From NCBI GenBank assembly GCA_013289985.1, contig JABCYW010000035.1, positions 1-47,841 on the forward strand: a DNA stretch of 47,841 nucleotides, given 5' to 3'. Origin of the DNA: Betaproteobacteria bacterium (GTDB lineage Bacteria; Pseudomonadota; Gammaproteobacteria; Burkholderiales; Burkholderiaceae_C). Made by a program: the position numbers and the translations under genes. Within the stretch, counting starts at the first letter, position 1, and the number at the start of each line of letters is the position of its first letter. Shown here in pieces: positions 17,189 through 26,606 of this stretch. The notes under the pieces are model-generated. The model had not been told where the DNA came from, did no database searches, and saw only the letters and a list, made by a program, of their open reading frames with translations.

Positions 17189-18022
17189 ATGTCCACGCGC
17201 GCCCTGCTGCTGCGGCGTCACAGCGTATTGCCCGGGTTCAATCTCGCCCTCGGCTTCTCGCTGCTGTACCTCTGCTTCGTCGTCCTGATCCCGCTGTCGG
17301 CGGTGTTCCTGAAGACCTTCACGGTCAGCTGGGGCACCTTCGTCGACACGGTCACGTCGCCCCGCGTGATGGCGTCGTACCGCCTCACGTTCGGCGCGTC
17401 GCTGCTCGCCGCGCTGGTGAACGCGGTGTTCGGCCTGCTCGTGTCCTGGGTGCTGGTGCGCTACCGGTTTCCCGGCAAGCGCCTGGTCGATGCGCTGGTG
17501 GACCTGCCGTTCGCGCTGCCCACGGCGGTGGCGGGCATCGCGCTGACCACGCTCTACGCCGCCAACGGCTGGATCGGCAGGCTGCTGCCGTTCAAGGTCA
17601 GCTACACGCCGCTGGGCGTGTTCGTGGCGCTCACCTTCATCGGGCTGCCGTTCGTCGTGCGCACGGTGCAGCCGGTGCTGGAAGACCTGCAGCGCGAGCT
17701 GGAGGAGGCCGCCGCCACGCTGGGCGCATCGCGGCTGCAGACCTTCGGACTGGTCATCTTCCCCGCGCTCGCTCCGGCGCTGCTGACCGGCTTCGCGCTG
17801 GCCTTCGCGCGCGCGCTGGGCGAATACGGCTCGGTGATCTTCATCGCGGGCAACATGCCCATGGTCTCGGAGATCACCTCGCTGCTGATCATCACCAAGC
17901 TGGAGCAGTACGACTACGCCGGCGCCACGGGCATCGCCGTCGTGATGCTGGTGACGGCCTTCCTGCTGCTGCTGCTGATCAACCTCATCCAGGCGTGGGC
18001 GCGCAAGAGGCAGGGACGATGA
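17189..18022 (+). CDS. cysT: Sulfate/thiosulfate ABC transporter permease CysT
   Basis: Inner-membrane permease for sulfate and thiosulfate uptake; forms a heterodimer with CysW and is energised by CysA. 277 aa from the ATG at 17189 ([17 protein letters not shown]), which matches family N-termini; a start at 17138 is possible and neither has a strong ribosome site. Six membrane segments are visible. The cytoplasmic EAA loop reads [22 protein letters not shown]. CysT-typical blocks include [46 protein letters not shown] and [18 protein letters not shown]. No sulfate-binding protein gene (cysP or sbp) lies next to it, so the receptor must be encoded elsewhere. Confidence 0.96.
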   Translation: MSTRALLLRRHSVLPGFNLALGFSLLYLCFVVLIPLSAVFLKTFTVSWGTFVDTVTSPRVMASYRLTFGASLLAALVNAVFGLLVSWVLVRYRFPGKRLVDALVDLPFALPTAVAGIALTTLYAANGWIGRLLPFKVSYTPLGVFVALTFIGLPFVVRTVQPVLEDLQRELEEAAATLGASRLQTFGLVIFPALAPALLTGFALAFARALGEYGSVIFIAGNMPMVSEITSLLIITKLEQYDYAGATGIAVVMLVTAFLLLLLINLIQAWARKRQGR

Positions 18023-18084
18023 GCGCCGCCCGGCCGCCCGAAGGCGCTCGCACCGAAGCCGTCAGGCGGAGGGTAGCCTTGTGA
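18019..18084 (+). CDS. Candidate 21-codon linker ORF between cysT and cysW
   Basis: An ATG overlapping the cysT stop (ATGA, 18019-18022) opens a 21-codon frame, [21 protein letters not shown]. It ends at TGA 18082-18084, overlapping the GTG start of cysW (GTGA, 18081-18084). The arrangement would carry ribosomes from cysT to cysW without leaving the message. The peptide is Arg/Ala-rich with no recognisable domain, so a coupling role rather than a functional product is more likely. It may equally be chance in a 58-bp gap. The frame and overlaps are certain, translation is not. Confidence 0.3.
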   Translation: MSAARPPEGARTEAVRRRVAL

Positions 18085-18998
18085 GCGCCGTGATCCATTC
18101 CATGGGGAAGCGGGCCGACGCCGGCCCGCTCGTGCGCCCGCTCGCGCCGCCGCGCGTGAGGGACGCGGTGAGCGAGCCCGCCTGGGTGCGCCGCACGCTG
18201 ATCGGCGCGGCGCTGGCCTTCCTCACGCTGTTCCTGTTCGTGCCGCTCGTCGCCGTGTTCGTGCAGGCATTCGCCAAGGGCGTGGACGTGTACTGGGCCG
18301 CGCTCACCGAGTCCGACGCGCTGTCCGCGCTGAAGCTCACGCTGATCGCCGCCGGCATCTCGGTGCCGCTGAACCTCGTGTTCGGCGTGGCCGCCGCCTG
18401 GGCCATCGCCAAGTTCGACTTCCGGGGCAAGAACCTGCTGCTGACGCTGATCGACCTGCCGTTCTCGGTGTCGCCCGTGATCGCCGGCCTGATCTATCTG
18501 CTGATCTTCGGCCTGCAGGGCTGGTGCGGCGAATGGCTGCGCGACCACGACCTGAAGATCGTGTTCGCGGTGCCGGGCATCGTGCTGGCCACGGTGTTCG
18601 TCACCTTCCCGTTCATCGCGCGCGAGCTGATCCCGTTGATGCAGGCGCAGGGCCAGGAGCAGGAGGAGGCCGCGCGCGTGCTGGGCGCGTCCGGCTGGCA
18701 GATCCTGTGGCGCGTGACGCTGCCCAACGTCAAGTGGGCGCTGTTGTACGGCGTGATCCTGTGCAACGCCCGCGCGATGGGCGAGTTCGGCGCGGTGAGC
18801 GTGGTCTCGGGCCACATCCGCGGCCAGACCAACACGCTGCCGCTGCACATCGAGATCCTCTACAACGACTACCAGTTCGCCGCGGCGTTCGCGGTGGCAT
18901 CGCTGCTGGCCGCGCTCGCGCTGGTCACGCTGGTGCTCAAGTACATCGTCGAGCGGCGCGCGAAGGCGTCGCACCAGGAAGCCCGAAATGAGCATTGA
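18081..18998 (+). CDS. cysW: Sulfate/thiosulfate ABC transporter permease CysW
   Basis: Second permease subunit of the sulfate/thiosulfate importer, 305 aa. It starts at GTG 18081, preceded by a GGAGGG ribosome site about 9 bases upstream; an ATG at 18102 is an alternative. A hydrophilic N-terminus of about 35 residues precedes the first helix ([21 protein letters not shown]). CysW hallmarks: [29 protein letters not shown], the EAA loop [44 protein letters not shown] and [13 protein letters not shown]. The last four codons overlap the start of cysA, so the two are translationally linked. Confidence 0.96.
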   Translation: MSAVIHSMGKRADAGPLVRPLAPPRVRDAVSEPAWVRRTLIGAALAFLTLFLFVPLVAVFVQAFAKGVDVYWAALTESDALSALKLTLIAAGISVPLNLVFGVAAAWAIAKFDFRGKNLLLTLIDLPFSVSPVIAGLIYLLIFGLQGWCGEWLRDHDLKIVFAVPGIVLATVFVTFPFIARELIPLMQAQGQEQEEAARVLGASGWQILWRVTLPNVKWALLYGVILCNARAMGEFGAVSVVSGHIRGQTNTLPLHIEILYNDYQFAAAFAVASLLAALALVTLVLKYIVERRAKASHQEARNEH

Positions 18999-19986
18999 AG
19001 TCCGCAACGTCACGAAGAAATACGGCGACCTGGCCGTCTGCGACAACCTGAGCCTGGACGTGCCGGCCGGCGAGCTCGTGGCCCTGCTGGGCCCCTCGGG
19101 TTCGGGCAAGACGACCCTGCTGCGCATCATCGCGGGGCTCGAAGTGCCCGACGCCGGCAGCGTGCTGTTCCACGGCGAGGACGCCACCCACACCGAGGTG
19201 CGCGACCGCAACGTGGGCTTCGTGTTCCAGCACTACGCGCTGTTCGGCCACATGACCATCGCCGAGAACATCGCCTTCGGCCTGCGCGTGCGCCCCAGGG
19301 CCACGCGGCCGTCGGAGCGCGAGATCAAGGCCAAGGTGGCCGACCTGCTCAAGCTGGTGCAGCTCGACTGGCTGGCCGACCGCCATCCGCACCAGCTCTC
19401 CGGCGGCCAGCGCCAGCGCGTCGCGCTCGCCCGCGCGCTCGCGGTGGAGCCCAAGGTGCTGCTGCTCGACGAGCCCTTCGGCGCGCTCGACGCCAAGGTG
19501 CGCAAGGAGCTGCGCCGCTGGCTGCGCCGCCTGCACGACGAGATGCACGTCACCAGCGTGTTCGTCACGCACGACCAGGAAGAGGCGATGGAGGTGGCCG
19601 ATCGCGTCGTCGTGATGAACGCCGGCAGGATCGAGCAGCAGGGCGCCCCGAGCGAGGTCTACGACCACCCGGCCACGCCCTTCGTGCTGCAGTTCCTCGG
19701 CGACGTGAACCTGTTCGCTCGCGGGTCGGAGACCGACTACGTGCGCCCGCACGAGATCGACATCGTCGCCGCCGCGGCGCCCGACACCTGGTCGGTGACG
19801 GTGGGCCAGATGCTCACCGTGGGCCCCAACACGCGCATCGAGTTCAAGCGCGACGACGACGGCAGCTTCGTCGACGTGGAGCTGACGCGCCAGGACTTCG
19901 TGGCCACGCGCGACCGCCTGGGGCTGCTGCCCGGCGCGCGCGTGTTCCTCAAGCCGCGCCGCGTCACGCGTTTCGCCCCGGCCTAG
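18988..19986 (+). CDS. cysA: Sulfate/thiosulfate ABC transporter ATPase CysA
   Basis: ATP-hydrolysing subunit of the sulfate importer, 332 aa. Walker [10 protein letters not shown] at about 35-43, Q-loop [13 protein letters not shown], signature [15 protein letters not shown] at about 137, Walker [12 protein letters not shown] from 158 and H-loop [10 protein letters not shown] are all intact. The 60-70-residue C-terminal regulatory (TOBE-like) region, with the CysA-typical [10 protein letters not shown], is present. It overlaps cysW by 11 bp and has an AGGAA ribosome site inside cysW. Its TAG stop interlocks with the stop of the convergent GGDEF gene: both use the same CTAG at 19983-19986. 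Confidence 0.97.
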   Translation: MSIEVRNVTKKYGDLAVCDNLSLDVPAGELVALLGPSGSGKTTLLRIIAGLEVPDAGSVLFHGEDATHTEVRDRNVGFVFQHYALFGHMTIAENIAFGLRVRPRATRPSEREIKAKVADLLKLVQLDWLADRHPHQLSGGQRQRVALARALAVEPKVLLLDEPFGALDAKVRKELRRWLRRLHDEMHVTSVFVTHDQEEAMEVADRVVVMNAGRIEQQGAPSEVYDHPATPFVLQFLGDVNLFARGSETDYVRPHEIDIVAAAAPDTWSVTVGQMLTVGPNTRIEFKRDDDGSFVDVELTRQDFVATRDRLGLLPGARVFLKPRRVTRFAPA

Positions 19987-21935
19987 TCGGCGGCGCAGAT
20001 CCGCGCCCGGCCGGCCGCCTTCGCGCGGTACATGCGCGCGTCGGCCACGCGCACCAGCGACTCGAAGTCGGTGCCGTCGACGTCCAGCACGGCGACTCCG
20101 GCCGAGAACGTGCAGTCGTCGGTGAGATCCTCGCCGACGCCGAAGCGCAGCATGCGGAACTGGCGCATCAGGCCTTCGAGGATGGTGGCGAGCGTCGCGT
20201 CGTCGCAGTTGTCCACCAGCAGCACGAACTCCTCGCCGCCGAAGCGGCAGACGACGTCGCTGCGGCGCATGCGCTCGCGCAGCAGCTCGGCGAAGCGCAG
20301 CAGCACCTCGTCGCCGCGGCCGTGGCCGTGCAGGTCGTTGATCCACTTGAAGTGGTCGATGTCGATCAGCACGATCGCGATGCGCGTGCCTTGCCGGCGC
20401 GCGAGCTCGATGCGCGCCAGGCTCGTCTCGTCGAGGAAGCGGCGGTTGTACAGGCCCGTGAGCGGATCGCGCACGGCCTGGTCGCGCAGCTGTTCCTGCA
20501 GGGCCTCGGCCTCGGCGATCTTCAGCTGCAGCGCCTCGTTGAGCCGTTGCGATTCGCGCATGCGCTCTTCCAGCGCGAGGTTGAGCGTGGACAGGCGCCG
20601 GCGATCGACCTCCGCGCGCTCCTGCGCCTCGCGCGCGCGGTCGCGGTCGTCGCGCGCGACGGCGGTCTCGTGGGCGACCTGGGTGGCGATGTAGCCCGCT
20701 CGCGCGCTGCGCCCCACCAGCGTCTCGTAGAGCACCTGGGCCTCGCGCAGGGTGCGCAAGGCGGCGGCGGAATCGTTCAGGCGTTCGCTGACGTCGGTGG
20801 CCACCTGCAGCAGGCGCATCCGCGAATACGGCGGATCCTTCAGCTCGGAGGCCGCCGTCTCCGCAATGCGGGCCTGGATGACGGCGCGCGCCTCCTGCGG
20901 GCGGCCGGTGGCCATCAGGTAGGTCGCCTGGGCCCGTGCGTAGTCGGTCTTGCCGTCGTGGTCGGAGAACATGGCCGTCACGCCGCGATCCAGCCAGGCG
21001 CGCGCGCCTTCCAGGTCGCCCGCGCACAGGTGGGCAATGGCCATCAGCGAGGTGTTGTTGGCCAGCACGCCGGGCGCCATGCGGTGCGCGTTGCGCCGGA
21101 TGCGTTCCAGCAGCGCGGCGCACGGCGCGGACAGGCCCAGGCCGTCGTAGGTCTGGGCGAGGTTGAACACGGCTACCGCGAACGCCGTCCAGGCGCCGGC
21201 GGCCTCGGCGAGATCCAGCGCCTGCTCCGAGAGCTTCTGCGCCTCGCCCAGGTTCCACAGGTCGGTGTGGCTGCCCCCGAGGTTGGTCAGCGCGTTGATC
21301 TGGGGCCCGGGCGACTCGCAGGACTTGGCGGCGGCGAGCGCCTCGTAGAAGTCCAGCAGCATGTAGTCGTGCTGGCCCAGCAGCTTGCGCGTGATCGCGC
21401 GCGAGTTGTGGCAGATGTAGAGGTCGGTGGGGCGGCGCGCCACGTCGGCGCTGCGCGCCAGGATGCGCAGGTGCAGCGCGAGCGCCTCCTGCAGCCGGCC
21501 CTGCGCGTGCAGGTGCGTGGCGTCGAACTGGTCGCACATCAGCAGGCCGCGCGCGTCGTCGTGCGAGGCGAACGAGGCGCGCGCGAGCTCGTTGGCCTCG
21601 ATCGCGGGCTCGATCCGGCCGCCGCGTAGCAGCGACAGGCCGACGTGGAAGTACGCCTCGCCGCGCAGCGCGAGCGTGGGGCGGTCGCGCGTGGCGTCGA
21701 GCGCGGCCTGGCCCAGCTCGCCCGCGCGGCGGCTGTCGATGTAGAGCTGCCACTCGGCCTGCGCGAGCAGGCGCACGGGGTCGGTCGTGGAATCCGGACC
21801 GGCCAGGTCGGGGGCGGGGGAAAACGGGGTGGTCAAGGGTGAACCAGGTGCAGCGATGCCCCCCGGGTCGGGGTGCTTCACCCTCGCAATCGGCGGCGCG
21901 GCCCGATTCTTGAGGCGTCCCGACGCGCGCAACAC
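19983..21935 (-). CDS. Diguanylate cyclase with N-terminal TPR-like repeats
   Basis: Probably makes cyclic di-GMP. 650 aa, no membrane segment. The first 430 residues are alpha-helical repeats of TPR type (for example [30 protein letters not shown], alternating small and large hydrophobics every 34-40 residues). A coiled-coil (about 435-485, rich in Arg/Glu/Ala) links them to a GGDEF domain (about 490-650). The active-site motif is GGEEF (566-570), expected to be catalytic, and RRSD just before it fits the RxxD inhibitory I-site. The frame opens at a GTG at 21935 without a convincing ribosome site, so the true start may be later (within the first 55 residues). TPR-GGDEF cytosolic proteins are usually controlled by protein binding. 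It is convergent with cysA. Confidence 0.9.
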   Translation of the reverse strand: MLRASGRLKNRAAPPIARVKHPDPGGIAAPGSPLTTPFSPAPDLAGPDSTTDPVRLLAQAEWQLYIDSRRAGELGQAALDATRDRPTLALRGEAYFHVGLSLLRGGRIEPAIEANELARASFASHDDARGLLMCDQFDATHLHAQGRLQEALALHLRILARSADVARRPTDLYICHNSRAITRKLLGQHDYMLLDFYEALAAAKSCESPGPQINALTNLGGSHTDLWNLGEAQKLSEQALDLAEAAGAWTAFAVAVFNLAQTYDGLGLSAPCAALLERIRRNAHRMAPGVLANNTSLMAIAHLCAGDLEGARAWLDRGVTAMFSDHDGKTDYARAQATYLMATGRPQEARAVIQARIAETAASELKDPPYSRMRLLQVATDVSERLNDSAAALRTLREAQVLYETLVGRSARAGYIATQVAHETAVARDDRDRAREAQERAEVDRRRLSTLNLALEERMRESQRLNEALQLKIAEAEALQEQLRDQAVRDPLTGLYNRRFLDETSLARIELARRQGTRIAIVLIDIDHFKWINDLHGHGRGDEVLLRFAELLRERMRRSDVVCRFGGEEFVLLVDNCDDATLATILEGLMRQFRMLRFGVGEDLTDDCTFSAGVAVLDVDGTDFESLVRVADARMYRAKAAGRARICAAD

Positions 21936-21999
21936 GCCGGAGCGTCGGATAGTTCGCGCTTTGGACGATATCGATCGCTATCGTTCTGGAGTTTGCTCC

Positions 22000-22947
22000 C
22001 TAGAGCGGTGCCTGTTCGGTATCGCTCGGCGCCGCCTGGGCGGCCTCCACGACCTCGCGCGTGAGGTGCGAGGCGAAGGTCTGGATGAAGTCGTAGGCGT
22101 AGCCGCGCAGCAGGCCGCCGCGGCGCACGGCCACGCTGGTGGTGTTGATCGAGAACAGGTGGCGGGCGTCGACGGCGCGCAGGCGGCCGGGCTGGTCCTC
22201 GTCCATGGCGATCGACGCGAGGATGCCCACGCCCAGGCCCAGGTCGACGTAGGTCTTGATGATGTCGGCGTCCATCGCGGTGATGACGATGTCGGGCCGC
22301 AGGCCGGCGCGCTTGAACGCGGCGTCGATGCTCCAGCGGCCGGTCAGGCCGATGTCGTACGTGATGATCGGGTACTTGGCCAGGCGCTCCAGCGTCACCT
22401 CGCCGTCGGCCACCAGCGGATGGCCTTCCGGCACGACGATGGAGTGGGTCCAGCGGTAGCACGGCAGCGCCACGAGCTCGGGGCGCTCGGCCAGCAGGTG
22501 CGAGGCGATGCCGATGTCCACGGTGCCGGTCAACAGCATCTGGGCGATCTGCTCGGGCGAGCCCTGGTGCAGCTGCAGCTGGACGTTGGGGTGGGCGGCG
22601 CGGAAGTCGCGCACCGCGGTGGGTAGCGCATAGCGCGCCTGCGAGTGGGTGGCGGCGATGGTCAGTACACCGCTGGTGCCTTGCGTGAACTCCTCGCTGG
22701 CGCGCTGCAGGCTCTCGGCGTCCTGCAGCAGGCGCTCCACCCAGGGCAGCACGGCCACGCCCGGCTGGGTCAGGCCGGTGAGGCGCTTGCCGACGCGCAC
22801 GAAGATCTCGACGCCCAGCTCTTCCTCGAGCTCGCGGATCTGGCGGCTGACGCCCGGCTGCGAGGTATGCAGGGCCTGGGCGACCTCGGTGAGGTTGAAG
22901 CCGCGACGCACGGCTTCGCGCACGGAGCGCAGTTGCTGGAAGTTCAT
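22000..22947 (-). CDS. cysB: LysR-type regulator CysB
   Basis: Transcriptional activator of sulfate assimilation, sensing O- or N-acetylserine; 315 aa, close to the usual CysB length (about 315-325). The N-terminal winged helix (about 1-60) has the CysB/Cbl signature MNFQQLRSVREAVRRGFNLTEVA and TSQPGVSRQIRELEEELG. The effector domain includes TIAATHSQARYALP (a CysB-characteristic segment with the ligand-binding Thr/Ser), GIASHLLAE, YDIGLTGRWSIDAAFKRAGL and MDADIIKTYVDLGLGVGI. The sulfate permease genes lie a few kb away and are likely members of its regulon. An AT-rich dyad sits directly upstream, suggesting autoregulation. Confidence 0.95.
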   Translation of the reverse strand: MNFQQLRSVREAVRRGFNLTEVAQALHTSQPGVSRQIRELEEELGVEIFVRVGKRLTGLTQPGVAVLPWVERLLQDAESLQRASEEFTQGTSGVLTIAATHSQARYALPTAVRDFRAAHPNVQLQLHQGSPEQIAQMLLTGTVDIGIASHLLAERPELVALPCYRWTHSIVVPEGHPLVADGEVTLERLAKYPIITYDIGLTGRWSIDAAFKRAGLRPDIVITAMDADIIKTYVDLGLGVGILASIAMDEDQPGRLRAVDARHLFSINTTSVAVRRGGLLRGYAYDFIQTFASHLTREVVEAAQAAPSDTEQAPL

Positions 22948-22955
22948 AAAACGAT

Positions 22956-22983
22956 TATCGAAGCCTATTCGATATACGTATAT
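22956..22983. promoter_or_regulatory. AT-rich overlapping dyads upstream of cysB
   Basis: TATCGAA (22956-22962) and TTCGATA (22968-22974) form a dyad with a 5-nt spacer, fitting the LysR T-N11-A layout. It overlaps a 12-bp perfect palindrome ATATACGTATAT (22972-22983). The cysB start codon is only 9 bp away. This is the sharpest AT-rich spot in the surrounding region, and a good candidate for an autoregulatory operator and promoter. Confidence 0.5.
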
Positions 22984-23025
22984 GCCTTAGGACGCAGCAC
23001 CATGCTCGGAAAACGACTATGCGAT

Positions 23026-23421
23026 TCAGCGCAGGCAGCCGGCGATGGCGACCTGGCTCAAGGTCGCATAGCCGAGCACGGCGGCCGTGATCGCCGCCGG
23101 GATGGCCTGGATGAACAGGATCTTGCGCGTCGCCGTCAGGCCGCCGTAGACGCCGGCGACGAAGATGCAGGCCAGGAAGAACAGGACGATCTCGACGCCA
23201 TCGATCCCGCCGTGGATCAGTCCCCAGATCAGCCCGGCAGCGAGGAAGCCGTTGTAGAGCCCCTGGTTGGCGGCAAGCACCTTGCTGGCCTCGGCGAATT
23301 CCGCCGTCGTGCCGAATGCCCGGCGGCCTCGCTTGGTCGTCCACAGGAACATCTCGAGCACCAGGATGTAGACGTGCAGCAGCGCCATGAGGACGACGAG
23401 GACGAGGGCGAGCGTGGACAT
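23026..23421 (-). CDS. DUF1304 family membrane protein
   Basis: Small integral membrane protein of 131 aa with four hydrophobic helices (about 3-24, 52-72, 78-97 and 108-128); function unknown. Family features: LALVLVVLMALLHVYILVLEMFLW at the N-terminus, FGTTAEFAEASKVLAANQGLYNGFLAAGLIWGL in the middle, and ATRKILFIQAIPAAITAAVLGY. I use the ATG at 23421, which has an AAAGGA ribosome site 8 bases upstream, in preference to the upstream in-frame ATG. It lies 78 bp upstream of cysB on the same strand, so a shared transcript is possible, though the AT-rich dyad before cysB argues for a separate promoter. Confidence 0.85.
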   Translation of the reverse strand: MSTLALVLVVLMALLHVYILVLEMFLWTTKRGRRAFGTTAEFAEASKVLAANQGLYNGFLAAGLIWGLIHGGIDGVEIVLFFLACIFVAGVYGGLTATRKILFIQAIPAAITAAVLGYATLSQVAIAGCLR

Positions 23422-23524
23422 GCGGCAATCCTTTTGCGTTTTCGGGCGAGGCAGCATGCCACGTTACCCGCGCTGCTCGACGGCGCCAAGGTGACAGCGC
23501 GGGGGTTTGCCCCGGGACGGCCAG

Positions 23525-24646
23525 TCAGCCCAGCGTCTGCGCCGACTCGATCACGCCGCCGCCCAGGCACACGTCGCCGTCATACAGCACGGCCGATTGC
23601 CCCGGAGTGACCGCCCACTGTGCATCGGGGAAGCTCAGCGCGATCGACGCCGCGTCGCCGCCGGCTTCCAGCGTGCAGGCCGCGTCGGCCTGGCGATAGC
23701 GCGCCTTGGCCGCCAGCGCGCCGGGCGCCGGGGTCTCGCCGGCGACCCAGCTGAGATCCATCGCGCTCAGCCGGTGCGACAGCAGCCACGGATGGTCGTG
23801 GCCCTGCACGACGCGCAGCACGTTGGTGTCCAGCTCCTTGCGCGCCACGAACCACGGCTCGTGCTCGCCGCCGCCGCGCTGGCCCTTCTTGTCCTTGACG
23901 CCGCCGATGCCCAGGCCCTGGCGCTGGCCCAGCGTATAGAAGCTCAGGCCCACGTGTTCGCCCAGCTTGCGACCGCGGTCGTCCAGGATGGGCCCCGGGT
24001 TCTTCGCGAGGTACTTGTTCAGGAACTCGCGGAACGGGCGCTCGCCGATGAAGCAGATGCCCGTCGAATCCTTCTTCTTCGCGTTGGGCAGGCCGATCTC
24101 GTCGGCGATGCGGCGCACCTCGGTCTTGTGCAGCTCGCCCACCGGGAACATGGTCTGCGCCAGCTGCGCCTGGTTCAGGCGGTGCAGGAAGTAGCTCTGG
24201 TCCTTGCCCGGATCGAGGCCCTTGAGCAGCTCGTGGCGGCCGCTGGCCTCGTTCAGGCGCACGCGCGCGTAGTGGCCGGTGGCGATGCTCTCGGCGCCCA
24301 GCCGCATCGCGTGGTCGAGGAAGGCCTTGAACTTGATCTCGGCGTTGCACAGCACGTCGGGGTTGGGCGTGCGGCCGGCGCGGTGCTCGCGCAGGAACTC
24401 GGCGAAGACGCGATCCTTGTATTCGGCCGCGAAGTTCACGTGCTCGATGTCGATGCCCAGCACGTCGGCCACGCTGGCGGCGTCCAGGAAGTCCTGGCGC
24501 GTCGAGCAGTACTCGTCGTCGTCGTCGTCTTCCCAGTTCTTCATGAAGATGCCGACGACCTCGTGCCCCTGCTTCTTGAGCAGGTGGGCCGTCACCGCCG
24601 AATCGACGCCGCCGGACAGGCCGACCACCACACGCTTCGCACACAT
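23525..24646 (-). CDS. mnmA: tRNA-specific 2-thiouridylase MnmA
   Basis: Inserts sulfur at C2 of the wobble uridine in tRNAs for Lys, Glu and Gln, using sulfur relayed from IscS. 373 aa, the usual length. The ATP-pyrophosphatase P-loop is SGGVDS (11-16). Catalytic cysteines are Cys100 ([11 protein letters not shown]) and Cys198 (STGICFIG). The [11 protein letters not shown] segment and the [11 protein letters not shown] tRNA-contact region are typical. The start is the ATG at 24646 (MCAKRVVVG); the upstream in-frame extension looks spurious. It is preceded by a NudJ-like NUDIX gene on the same strand, 47 bp away. This is the same pairing as nudJ-mnmA in Escherichia coli. Confidence 0.98.
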   Translation of the reverse strand: MCAKRVVVGLSGGVDSAVTAHLLKKQGHEVVGIFMKNWEDDDDDEYCSTRQDFLDAASVADVLGIDIEHVNFAAEYKDRVFAEFLREHRAGRTPNPDVLCNAEIKFKAFLDHAMRLGAESIATGHYARVRLNEASGRHELLKGLDPGKDQSYFLHRLNQAQLAQTMFPVGELHKTEVRRIADEIGLPNAKKKDSTGICFIGERPFREFLNKYLAKNPGPILDDRGRKLGEHVGLSFYTLGQRQGLGIGGVKDKKGQRGGGEHEPWFVARKELDTNVLRVVQGHDHPWLLSHRLSAMDLSWVAGETPAPGALAAKARYRQADAACTLEAGGDAASIALSFPDAQWAVTPGQSAVLYDGDVCLGGGVIESAQTLG

Positions 24647-24693
24647 GCCTCGATTGTAGGAAACGGGCGCGCTTCGCGCTTGGTCAAGGCTTC

Positions 24694-25206
24694 TTACTTC
24701 GGCTCCGAAGTGATGCTGCCGGCGTCCGGCGTGGCCACGCTGGGATGCGTGAAGATCGCGTCCAGCGGCAGGCGTTTGCCGGCGCGGTGATCCTCGATGC
24801 ACTGGAGCACCAGCGGCCCGCGCAGGCGATCACGAGCCGCGGCGACCTCGTCGGCCGTCATCCACAGCGTGCGCACGACGGGGCTGTCCAGCGCCTGGCC
24901 CGGAACGGGATCGCTGGCCTGGCCGCAGAACGCGACGCGCAGGTAGGTGACGCCGGGGCCGCGCTCGGAGTCGGGGTTGCGGGCCAGGTACACGCCCAGC
25001 AGGGCCTCGGGCGTGAAGTGGCAGGCCGTCTCCTCGAGCGCCTCGCGCATCGCGCCGGCGACGGGCGACTCGCCGGGCTCCAGGCCGCCGGCGGGGTTGT
25101 TGATGCGCAGGCCGTCGCGCGTCATCTCCTCGATCATCAGGTAGCGGCCGTCCTTCTCGATGACGGCGGCCACGGTGACGCTAGGCTTCCAACGTTCTGC
25201 TCCCAT
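24694..25206 (-). CDS. nudJ: NudJ-like NUDIX phosphohydrolase
   Basis: 170 aa NUDIX hydrolase. The Nudix box reads [20 protein letters not shown] followed by TAC, with Ala at the Gly position near the box end; the catalytic Glu residues (REALEE) are intact. [21 protein letters not shown] at the start and [23 protein letters not shown] at the end resemble E. coli NudJ. NudJ hydrolyses nucleoside tri- and diphosphates and hydroxymethylpyrimidine pyrophosphate, releasing phosphate rather than pyrophosphate. The start is the ATG at 25206. The position directly upstream of mnmA mirrors enterobacteria. The promoter should lie in 25207-25452, shared with the divergent transhydrogenase operon. Confidence 0.85.
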   Translation of the reverse strand: MGAERWKPSVTVAAVIEKDGRYLMIEEMTRDGLRINNPAGGLEPGESPVAGAMREALEETACHFTPEALLGVYLARNPDSERGPGVTYLRVAFCGQASDPVPGQALDSPVVRTLWMTADEVAAARDRLRGPLVLQCIEDHRAGKRLPLDAIFTHPSVATPDAGSITSEPK

Positions 25207-25452
25207 GGCCCGCGATTGTCGCCGGGGGGCGTGCTCGCCGGCCAGCAAATCGTGGGAGGACGGCACCGGGTGTGGCGTTGCGTGCACGTCGCGCCGAGGC
25301 GCGCCACTAAACGCGGGCGGGCAAACTGTGTAAGCTTGGCCCCGATATTGCACTGCCGCCCCGTATCCACGGGCTTTCCTGCCCGACCGTGTTCCGTTCC
25401 GGCACGAAAGGCGGGCGGCAACCATGACGAATTCGTTGGCGAGGAGACTTCC

Positions 25453-26583
25453 ATGTTGATCGGTGTTCCGCTGGAAACCGCGGCGGGCGAAACGCGCGTG
25501 GCGGTCACGCCGGAAACGGCCAAGAAGCTGAAGGCGCAGGGGCACGTCGTGCGCGTGCAGTCCGGCGCCGGCATCGCGGCCAGCGCCACCGACGAGGCCT
25601 ACGTGGCCGCCGGGGCCGAGATCGTCGACCGCGGCGCCGCGCTCGGCGCCGACCTGGTGCTGAAGGTGCGCGCGCCGCTGGCCGACGAACTCTCGCTGGT
25701 GAAACCCGGCGCGGTGCTGGTGGGCATGCTCAACCCGTTCGACCGCGACGGCCTGCAGAGGCTGGCCGACGCGAAGCTCACCGCGTTCGCGCTCGAGGCC
25801 GCGCCGCGCACGACGCGCGCGCAAAGCATGGACGTGCTGTCCTCGCAGGCCAACATCGCCGGCTACAAGGCCGTGATGATCGCGGCCGACAAGTACCAGC
25901 GCCTGTTCCCGATGCTGATGACCGCCGCCGGCACCATCAAGGCCGCGCGCGTCGTGGTGCTGGGCGTGGGCGTGGCGGGCCTGCAGGCCATCGCCACGGC
26001 CAAGCGCCTGGGCGCGGTGATCGAGGCCACCGACGTGCGCCCCAGCGTCAAGGAACAGGTGGAGTCGCTGGGCGCCAAATTCATCGACGTGCCCACCGAG
26101 ACACCCGAGGAAAAGGAAGCCGCGGAAGGCGTGGGCGGCTACGCGAAGCCGATGCCCCAGGCGTGGCTGGATCGCCAGAAGATCGAGGTGGCCAAGCGCG
26201 TGGCGCTGGCCGACGTCGTCATCACCACGGCGCTGATCCCGGGGCGCGCGGCGCCGGTGCTGGTCACCGAGGAGATGGTCCGGTCCATGAAGCCGGGTTC
26301 GGTGATCGTGGACATCGCCGCCGGCCGCGGCCCGTCCGGCACCGACGGCAACTGCCCGCTCACCGAGGCCGGCCGCACGGTGGTCAAGCATGGCGTGACG
26401 CTCGTCGGCGAGACCAACCTGCCCGCGCTGGTGGCGGCCGACTCGTCGTCGCTGTACGCGCGCAACGTGCTCGACTTCCTCAAGCTGGTCGTCGACAAGG
26501 AGTCCGCGTTCAAGCTGGACCTCGAGGACGACATCGTCGCCGCCTGCCTGATGGCGCACGCGGGCGAAGTCACGCGCAAGTAA
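25453..26583 (+). CDS. pntAA: NAD(P) transhydrogenase alpha subunit part 1 (PntAA)
   Basis: NAD(H)-binding domain I of the proton-translocating transhydrogenase, which transfers hydride between NADH and NADP+ using the proton gradient. 376 aa. The start at 25453 has a GAGGAGA ribosome site. The Rossmann nucleotide motif is GVGVAG (171-176) in VVVLGVGVAGLQAIATAKRLGA, followed by the conserved TDVRPSVKEQVESLGA. The RQD-loop region (AQSMDVLSSQANIAGYKAV) is present, as is IPGRAAPVLVTEEMV. The split into separate AA, AB and B chains is the arrangement known from Rhodospirillum, unlike the two-gene E. coli form. It is the first gene of a four-gene operon. Confidence 0.97.
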   Translation: MLIGVPLETAAGETRVAVTPETAKKLKAQGHVVRVQSGAGIAASATDEAYVAAGAEIVDRGAALGADLVLKVRAPLADELSLVKPGAVLVGMLNPFDRDGLQRLADAKLTAFALEAAPRTTRAQSMDVLSSQANIAGYKAVMIAADKYQRLFPMLMTAAGTIKAARVVVLGVGVAGLQAIATAKRLGAVIEATDVRPSVKEQVESLGAKFIDVPTETPEEKEAAEGVGGYAKPMPQAWLDRQKIEVAKRVALADVVITTALIPGRAAPVLVTEEMVRSMKPGSVIVDIAAGRGPSGTDGNCPLTEAGRTVVKHGVTLVGETNLPALVAADSSSLYARNVLDFLKLVVDKESAFKLDLEDDIVAACLMAHAGEVTRK

Positions 26584-26606
26584 GCACACCGCATCGAGGA
26601 TTCCCC

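Noticed and set aside
18937-21753. A 938-codon minus-strand frame spanning cysA and the GGDEF gene
   Set aside because: It reads the GGDEF region in the wrong frame and cysA on the wrong strand; there is no coherent domain.
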